A stretch of DNA of 64,000 nt. Origin: Mesorhabditis belari. Lineage: Eukaryota > Nematoda > Chromadorea > Rhabditida > Rhabditidae. The stretch is taken from assembly GCA_958450365.1 (NCBI GenBank), contig CAUEEP010000740.1:124001-188000 (forward strand), given 5' to 3'. Shown here piece after piece: positions 56,089 through 64,000 of the stretch. How positions within the stretch are numbered: the first letter of the stretch is position 1; each line of letters opens with the position of its first letter. The translations under genes were made by a program, and so were the position numbers. The notes under the pieces are model-generated. The model was given only the letters and a program-made list of their open reading frames with translations. It was not told where the DNA came from and made no database searches.

Positions 56089-59000
56089 ATGTCTTGGCAC
56101 ATTTTGTGCTTATTGGGCTTCGTTGTGTGGATAGCCCAAGCACAACAACCGCTGCCGCAACAAGGGCAAAACATTCAACCCGATCAAGGCTTGGGTACGA
56201 ATCTCATCACTGGGCAAGGACTCACACCATATTATGGAGGTAAGTAAAAATGATTGGGATCATGATAAGAGCTATTGCTTAGTGAACTTGGTACCATTTG
56301 GACCCGATGCCGGGGATATGCGAGTGAATGACGAAATGTTGACAGGAGGACAGACTATTGATCTCCATTTATTCTTTCCTTTCTACGGTGGACTTTACAA
56401 TTACACATCAGTGAGTTTTCTCGAGATTTCAGAAGTAAATGTGGGTTGCTTATCTATTAAGTTTTTAAGCTTTTTGTTTAATCTGCTAATGTTGGCATGT
56501 ACGTTGTTGGCATGGCTAAACTTTAAACAGGCTTCGTGTAAACGTTCAATGCCTGGTGCGTTGAATTTCTTGGCTATGCTATGTTCTAACTGTAAACAAA
56601 CATCCTTAACGACTTACAATATGAACTAACTACTAACATCATCATCTACATTTATTCTGTAGTAAATTTTCCCCAACGCTGCAAAGAATCCACTTTTTTT
56701 GCAGTGGTTTATTTACTTGACCAGATGCCGGCTGTTTACTGGGTTATATTAAAACAGTTATAACACAAGCCTTTTCTAGGTAGACTCAATTCGATTAACC
56801 GATATTCCCAAACCCAACTCAAGTTCAACCAGCCAAACCTTTCCACTCGTCTTTTATCCTTTCTTTGATTGATTCTCGTGCCACGTGTTTGCCAATAGTT
56901 CCCACCAATCACTTGTGCATTTGTTCCGAATCTCGCAAAAGAAAGCCGTTCCCTTTGGATGGGGTAAAAAGGGGGGGAAAAGGCCGTAATCTGCATACAA
57001 ATAAGGCGTCAAGCGACATTCAACCTTTCCCCAATTTTCAACAAACATTGATCAACAACCCCATGTTCAAAGCATTCTTTGAAAGAATTAGGGAGAAATG
57101 TGTTAGATCTGAAATGAGCTATAAAATTGATTAAGATTATTATAAGAAATTGTGGATATTGTGAAATTTCAGATTTCTGGCAATGGCTACATCAGCTTTG
57201 CGACAGTTCTCGATCAAGGTACTTCTTTGCTATGAAATTTGAGAAATCTAAACGTGATAATATTTACAGTAATCTGATAGTTAATACAAATTATACAATA
57301 AATATGGAGATATTTTGAAGTATAATTATTTATTATATGAAGAAAGCTTAAAAGTTCCAAACTTGCACTTGGCACTCAACTATAATACCCTGCACTTTTT
57401 AAACACACCTAAAACGGTGATTTTCCGAGTAAATATAAATTGTTGAGCTTTTAAGCTTTATGTAGAATAGTCATGATAATCTGACATCGAAATTTGAGGT
57501 CCGGTGATCAACGTGGGTCCACTTGACACGAATTGGCCGACGCATCAAGATCCAGCAATGATTGCACCATATCTATGCAAACAACAAGTGAGTTTAACTT
57601 TAACTTTTAAACATCTATTGTACTTGATATAATGATTATTGTACCCTTAATTATTCCCTCAGATTCCCCGGGATCATGGCCCTGGCTTGAAAACTGGCGT
57701 TTTCTATCGTCTACTTCTTCGACAATCGCTTTTCGGTCGACAATCGGACAGCAATATGAATATGGGCGGAAGCATGCCATCGTCGTTTTTTACGCAGAAT
57801 ATGAGACAAGTAATAGATTCAAATTTTTCAAAAAAAAATCAAATATATTCAATGTAGGCATGCCCGAATACTCCGAATAATTATGCACGGTGTAATCAAG
57901 AGAGTGATTACCAGCTGAACGAGTGGATGAACTGGTTGCAAGGTTAAATTTTAGCTTTTATAAAATTTATTTATAGTTTCAAGTACAGTAAGTTCAAGTT
58001 TTCAAATTCTTCTAATCATTTAGAACTTTTTTAAAAGACGAATTTTAGAGGGAATCGCTGGGGCTCAGATGTTCCGAGCTGATGCGGCTCTCGTGGTTAC
58101 GTGGTGGGTGCAAAATTGCTTGAAACAAAAGTTAAACCTCAGATAAACTCAGTGTTAGCCTTACAAAAATTTCGCTGTAGTGCATTAGCCGACTTTAAAA
58201 GTTAAGGGTAAAGTTATATATAGTTCTACTGTCTCGTGCTCAGGTTCAACACCGCTTCTGCGATTTCCGGGAGATCCGATGTGGACGCCGGTCAACTGGC
58301 CACATATCAACTCATTTGGCTTACTGATAGCGTTTGTTTCATTCTAAAATATTATTTAAATAGATTATGACAAAATCAACAAAGCAAAATCAATCAATTC
58401 TTAAATGCAAATATTTTTGTAGAACGCTCGACTTTCCTACGTGATTTTCAACTACGATCGGCTTGGCTTCGATGCGGCCGATTTTCGCGGGAATTCTCGA
58501 TCAGGGCGTTGTCAGGTGAGACAAATTTACAAGGATTTTCAATGATTGCTTTCAGGGATGCTTGAAATTAAAAATCCAGTTGGTTTCTTTTCAAAAAAAT
58601 TAAAATTTCAGGCTCTCTTCAACGGTGGAAATCACACAGGAATGGTGCCCGTCGATCCAACGCAAATGTACAAGAACTCCCCAAAAGTGTTGGCCTCTCA
58701 ATCGGGAGTCCCACACATGGTTCGAGGACGGTAAGCAGAGTTTGAAAGCTCAACAAATCACCAATGAAATTGTACATTCAAATGAGCTAAAAAGGATTAA
58801 CAAGCAGAATTTTTGTCTGTTTATGGTTAAAAGTTCAGAATTTGCACAGCAACCAGCTTTTTATAGTACCTTTGACTCTGGAAAATCACCAAACACAAAG
58901 AAAACTTCAGGTACATGTTCCGTGTGGATGACGTCGTCCGACCGGGTGGATGCTCGAACAAAACTGGAGGCACATGTAAGTGAATCAATCTTGTACTTTG

Positions 59001-62000
59001 GCGCTGATACAAGCGCGCACTTTCTAGCAAACTTGGTCGTTCATTTGATTATTCATTTAAAAGCACCAAAAGCCTTGCGTTTGCTAAAGCAATTTTTCTT
59101 TTAGTCCCAATGATGATCTACCCAAATATCGTGAACATGTTGGGTGAAACGACAGTCGATGTGAATGCAATGTGCTTAGATCGAGCGAAATCCTATATTC
59201 TCATGATTGAGCAGAGGAAGGGTTTTTAATACATACATTTATTCAAAAATTATCGTACAAACAAAATACACAAGCTTAAGCCCTAAATGTAGGGAAAACT
59301 CATATATATCTAGCCATAGCTCAAATATAAAAGAACCAATAATCTAGCCGGCGGGATTGAACCCTTGATCTCTCGACTAAGATATAGAGCTCTTAGCTAG
59401 TCGGTCATGGCAAAAGATCTTTTTAAGAACAAAAAAACTTCAGGTAGCCACTTGTCTAGTGTTGAATCCGTCAATCGCTCGTTGCTCGCTTCCAAAAATT
59501 TTCGATTGGGGCACACGAACGGTTTATTTCCAACCGAGAGGCGGTGGTGGTGATGATGAGAAAGCTTTCGTTGGATATATCTATTTTGGTGGGTTTTTTT
59601 GAGTAATTTCTGGATGAATCTAGGATTTCAGTGCCACCTACACTTGATCCTCAACGGCTTGAGATTGGCAGCATTTATGATTGGTTCAAGAATCCGTTGC
59701 CGACGATCGTCATGCCAATTTCTTGGTACGCCAATTAGCATTTTTTTTTTTGAAAATACTAATTTTTAGGTATCCACGAAATTTCACCAATCCTGACCTT
59801 AACAATCGCATGGACACGGGTGGAGCGAGGATCAGGTAAACGATGAATCCATGCTAAAACTCGGCCTGTTTTCTAGTGACGATTCGATGTACTCAGTTCA
59901 GTTGGGACTTTATGTGATTGGCTACAAGGAGTTCAAAGATGACAATGTTTGTGAAAATCTTTGAATCTTTAAATTGAAAGCATTTGTTCAGATCAAAAAA
60001 TTCCGCCCTGAGCATCGAATCATTGCTCGTTTGGGATCGTACGCGAACAAAAATCAATACGAATACCGGTGGAGACCGCAAGAAGAAAGGATCAATTTGA
60101 ATCAAGTTAAATAAAAATTGAAAATTGAAAAGGAGTTCTTGTTCCAGGTTGAGCAATGGTACATGACGGATTGGGAGCGGATGAACGAGTTGTACACGTA
60201 TCGCTTTGGATACCTCAAGCTCGCTCCGATCATCAATCTTGATCAACAACGGCCCACTCAATTGCCGGCTGGGTGGGAATGGGTTTTGATAGCTTATTCT
60301 TCTTTCCTTTTTTCTTTCTTCTTTTCTTCTTAAGGTACCGGATAGCTCAGTGGTTAGAGCAATTGCCCGGAAAGCAAAAAAAGCTCAATCTCCTCTCCGG
60401 AAATCTGTTTTTTCTTGCCAATCCCTTCACTTCTTTATTACAAATTCTTTCAGACTCGTCTCTCATCCAATTTCGCTGCATTGGATGTGGACAACGAACA
60501 ATCCCGAATATCAGACGACAACCTATAGTCAACAAGAAGAGCAGAGTCGAGTGGATTTCGTGAAGAAGAAGGCCATGCAAATGTGTCATGATTGGTTTGT
60601 TTTTGTGAAAAGCTAAAAGAAATGAATCAATAACATAACAAAGGCCTTTGTTTACCTAAATTCTCACAAGGGAAAGGCAACAGTAGGATGTGGCCAAATG
60701 AGATACGCCATAGACCATTCGACGGTGAATTTCATGCGCTGATTCCGAATTTCGCTTTTGCAAAATGGCTTTCTATAAAAGTTATACGTGTTTTAAGTTT
60801 TAAGCCGAATAGAACAATTTTGCTAAAAGAAATCGAACTCGAGCAAAAAAACGCAGAGCTCGTTTTGTATGCAAGCGTTCTATTCGGAATCAGCGTGAAA
60901 TTCTACGTTGAATGGTCTATGGCTTTGAACATATCCTACTGTTCCCTTTCCTTTGTCAGGTACAACGAGGACGGAGCTCAATCGAATTTCATCCGGGACA
61001 CCGAAACGAATGCCTCTTGTCCGTGTGTTGAGCGACAAGCGATGGCCGATTTGGGCCGATTTATGCCACATCCACGATGCTCTCAAGTATTGCACAAGAT
61101 TTTAAAAAGTTTAGCGCAAAAAATTCTAGACTTTCCGTGATATCACTTGCACTCAATCGATCGGAGCCCGGAATTGCTACATGTCGGCGCAAAATGTTTA
61201 CGGATCGTATGCGGGATCGGGCAGAACGGACACCTCACACACGACAAGGTTTGTTCGGAGTGCGGAGACGAAATTTCTCGGATCAAGAACAGATTCTAAG
61301 GGATAAAAGTCCAATAAAGTTTTGAGAAGAAATCGAAATTCTTGGAACAAGAATGAGAATTTCTAAAGACTCACGTAAAATCCAGTGAAGAATCTTCATA
61401 TTTCCAAACTTCTGCTAGCAAAGAGCTTTCAGTCGTGTGCCCACTCACTATGGACAAGTGTGCTGTTACGATAAAGAGGGTTTTCTCATGCAGACCAGTT
61501 ATCAGCCTGTGATAAAGGTGAGAAAAACTCCGGGGTTTTCTTTTAAACTTGAGAATCTTAGGTGACACCAGAAGTACCGTACAATCCCGGGTTCCCGCTG
61601 AGAGCCTACGAGTTCGGCACATCACCGTATATGGGGCAATGGGAGGTAAAAAGCTAGTAAAGTTTTGATTTCTATATGACTGTAGGTACCGGGTTTATCA
61701 GCTTTCCACAACGATTATATGCCGTATTTCTTGTGTTGCAAGTACTCCGATTTCCGATGTCAAATGTTCTATTGGAGGCGACCGTCTTCTGGGTGTCAAG
61801 AGTATCAACCGCCCGCTTACGGTTTGTTCTTGAAATTTGATCCACTACATAGTACACTAATCACATAGTACACTAATCACATAGTACACACCATAGTACA
61901 CTGATTAATCTACAGACTGACAGTAATAAAGTAAAGTAAGGAATGGTAAAAAGAAAACTCCGGAGAGGGGATTGAACCCTCCCTTGACCTTTTCGCTTTC

Positions 62001-64000
62001 CGGGCAATTGCTCTAACCACTGGAGTATCCGACCTTAAATTTCCGAGAGAAAGAAGGAAAGACAAGGGGGAAGAAGAAGACTATAGTTACATTACTGGTA
62101 CAAGCAAGATCTTTGTACAGGTGAAGCAATGGGTGCCGGAATATTCAATACGATTGACAATGACAAGTTCATCTTCAACGAGCCGGGCGTGTACACTCTT
62201 CTCTACATCCCAAAGACGCTCACGACTCCAGAAGTCCGAATTCAAGTTCGCCTCGAGCGATATCCAAACAGAAAAGTCGATTTCAGTAAGTTTTGAGAGC
62301 TAAATAGCAAAACTGAGTTTTCTAAAGGTTATCTCGGACGATGGATGCCACAGAAAGACTTGGTCCAACCCTCAAACGCCACTGTGATCACCGGAATTGC
62401 GATTGAAGCAACGGGAACTGATCGGTAAGCAGTTATCATAAAATTGGTTGATTACAATATTGATATTAAGCATAAGCTGTTTTGATGAATAGATTTTTAG
62501 ATACTTTAAAACCATCATCAATCCTTTTAGAGTGCACGTGTTGGCTAGGAAAGACACTCGGCGTTTCCGATACCGAACCAGTGTCATCGTCGGCAATATT
62601 CTTCGATACTTTGACACAATGCACATTCAACGATTCACTGGTAATTCACAGAACAGGGAAAGTTAGAAGCTTTCATTTTTAGGCGTTCTCGTTTATGTGA
62701 ATAGCGTCGAAAGAGGACAAGCCGAGATCTATGTGGTATTGAAGAGGCACAAATTGGAGTGAGGATTCGGTGAGTTTTGGAGCATTTTTATAGAACAAGG
62801 TTTTTTTAGAGAATCTTTCAATCGGGATATCGATCGGCTCATGAATTATCAAGAGAGTTTTGGAATGCTCAACGTTGCCCTCTCGGTACCGCCGCAATAT
62901 GGAGTGGTGAGTGAAAATGGAAATTATCTAAAAACTCCAGTAGACATTACTGTAGCTTGAAGATAAGTTGATATATTGATTCTCTAAAATTTATGTTTCA
63001 GCGTCCTGATGGAGACAAGGCACGAGAGAACGAGATCCGACAACGGTACAACTTACCGAAGGTAAGTTATATCGTCTGGGAAATTTAGGCGAATCGATTC
63101 AATCTTGGAATTTCCATGACAACATTGTCCAAATACGCTTAGCGAACTTTAAATTTCGATACTTTTTTAGGTGTCTGGTTTGATGCGGCCATTCCCCGAA
63201 CAAACGATGAGCAGTCAATGGCAAAGGGATCTTCAGATGCAAGACGTCAACTCGGAATCGTATCGACAGCAAATCGTCCAGAATTGTGAGTGCATTTATT
63301 AAACACTCAATGCAGATATTTCTCAAATTACCAACTTATTGAATTGCTTAAATTTCAGACAAAATCCATGGGACGGGTGAGAGTGGATCGGATCAAAATC
63401 TGAATACCCAATACAACAGCGACATTCCAACGGATAACATGTTTACCGCGAGTAAACAAGAGGACAGCAAATTTGATGTGAGAAAAGTTGAATGTAAAAA
63501 ATTAGCATTTTTAAGTAAACTTGAATATTATTGAATAGAAATTGTCCAAAGAAAATACAAATTTTCCAGGTTTTTCCCGAGTCGGCAATGCGCAGTGGGC
63601 CCATTTACAAAGCGGCTGAAGAATATGAAATGTATTTTTTTTTAATTTTAATAATATCTTATAATAATATACTGTTAGACTAATTTTATATAGATATTTT
63701 TCTAATGTTTTTTTTGTTTCTAGTGGAAACAATCCTTCTACCCAATCACCGGCTCGGTCCTTATCCAAATTCTCAACCATTGCCGTGACATGGAGCAAAA
63801 TCCCAATTGTGAGTTTGAATTTTCATTTTTCATTGGGTAAACTAACTTCCTAAATTCTCTAGACAATTTGCAACCCCAAGCCTCAAATGTAATGGTTGAC
63901 TACGGGATCTCAACCTGTCCAAATAAGCCCTCGGAAGTGATCGCTGTAAGTTGAAGTGAAATTTTTGCAACGAACTGTAGTATTATGCAGTTGCTTACCG
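56089..64000 (+). CDS. NIDO-AMOP-VWD extracellular protein, SUSD2/mucin-4-like (partial)
   Basis: Large secreted or membrane-anchored protein; the 3' end lies beyond the window. The start MSWHILCLLGFVVWIAQAQ is a signal peptide followed by a Gln-rich stretch. Over twenty exons follow. NIDO region: ISGNGYISFATVLDQG, IAPYLCK, ALVVTWFNTAS, LSYVIFNYDRLGF. Next comes CSLPKIFDWGTRTVYFQPRG, then YRFGYLKLAPIINLD. The AMOP domain has MQMCHDWYNEDG, ASCPCVERQAMADLGRFMPH, ITCTQSIGARNCYMSAQ, GQVCCYDKEGFLM, FLCCKYSDFRCQMFYWRRP. A VWD-like start follows: GIFNTIDNDKFIFNEPGVYT. The last exon seen ends near 63946 (CPNKPSEVIA). Donor and acceptor choices that keep the frame: acceptor at 56290, donor 58095, acceptor 59461, donor 62760. 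The join into the 63721 exon was not resolved. Matrix or cuticle-surface role is inferred from the family. Confidence 0.88.
59235..59411 (-). repeat. tRNA-derived SINE-like repeat, family A, full copy
   Basis: On the minus strand it shows head GCCATGACCGACTAGCTAAG, B box GGGTTCAATCCC and the conserved tail with CCCTACATTTAGGGCTTAAG, ending in an AATAAATGT-like run. It fills most of an intron of the NIDO/AMOP gene and begins about 15 bases after the 5' splice site. Confidence 0.75.
60334..60402 (+). repeat. tRNA-like element, family B
   Basis: Reads ACCGGATAGCTCAGTGGTTA, then a degenerate B region ending TCTCCTCTCCGG. The preceding 40 bases are almost pure pyrimidine. Inside an intron of the NIDO/AMOP gene. 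Confidence 0.65.
61958..62034 (-). repeat. tRNA-like element, family B
   Basis: On the minus strand it reads GGTCGGATACTCCAGTGGTT, then GAGGGTTCAATCCCCTCTCC. The conserved 3' end CTCTCCGGAG matches the copy at 60334. Inside an intron of the NIDO/AMOP gene. Confidence 0.65.

Noticed and set aside
59222..59461. SINE-damaged splice site in the NIDO/AMOP gene
   Set aside because: Acceptor CTTCAG at 59444 seemed out of phase, but the acceptor GTCTAG ending at 59460 restores the frame (VLNPSIARC), so splicing can be normal.
62725..62772. Apparent one-base frameshift in the NIDO/AMOP gene
   Set aside because: With the GTGAGT donor at 62770 the frame breaks, but the earlier GTGAGG donor at 62761 joins to the next exon in phase (KLE then ESFNRD), so no frameshift is needed.

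Overview
The window looks like nuclear DNA of a free-living rhabditid nematode. Genes are split into many small exons. Introns are mostly short, with a TTTCAG-type acceptor and GTAAGT or GTGAGT donor. Several start codons sit a few bases after an acceptor, as at spliced-leader trans-splice sites. The gene families (C-type lectins, nicotinic receptor subunit, novel protein kinase C, large cadherin, NIDO/AMOP protein) are also typical of worms. The genus cannot be fixed from the sequence. Gene models below are hand-spliced by reading frame and splice phase, and joins I could not settle are stated.

Layout: 1-2.99 kb has no recognised exon. 3.0-8.84 kb (+) is a novel-type protein kinase C close to C. 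elegans TPA-1. 10.3-31.04 kb (-) is a single large cadherin gene of more than 40 exons. One of its introns (22.6-13.7 kb) holds a complete same-strand nested gene of unknown function (about 18.6-13.87 kb). 31.88-33.67 and 33.84-36.68 kb (+) are two tandem secreted proteins with two C-type lectin domains each. 41.99-36.95 kb (-) is an alpha-type nicotinic acetylcholine receptor subunit. 42-47.4 kb has no convincing gene. 47.40-48.31 and 48.80-50.93 kb (+) are two short secreted single-domain lectins. 51-56.09 kb is again gene-poor. 56.09 kb to the window edge (+) is a large secreted or membrane protein with NIDO, AMOP and VWD-like regions, and its 3' end is outside.

The introns and intergenic DNA carry many small mobile elements. 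There are at least two tRNA-derived SINE-like families, one with a conserved tail. There is a pair of 235 bp Tc1-like palindromic elements, two short mariner-like elements with TA duplications, a 39 bp perfect inverted-repeat element, and an unclassified three-copy GC-richer repeat. The most unexpected signal is a 19-base exact match to the nematode SL1 spliced leader, sitting inside a lectin-gene intron. A weaker 15-base match lies in the cadherin intron. The genes do not form a pathway. Most encode neuronal, signalling or extracellular-matrix and defence proteins, each apparently transcribed separately.
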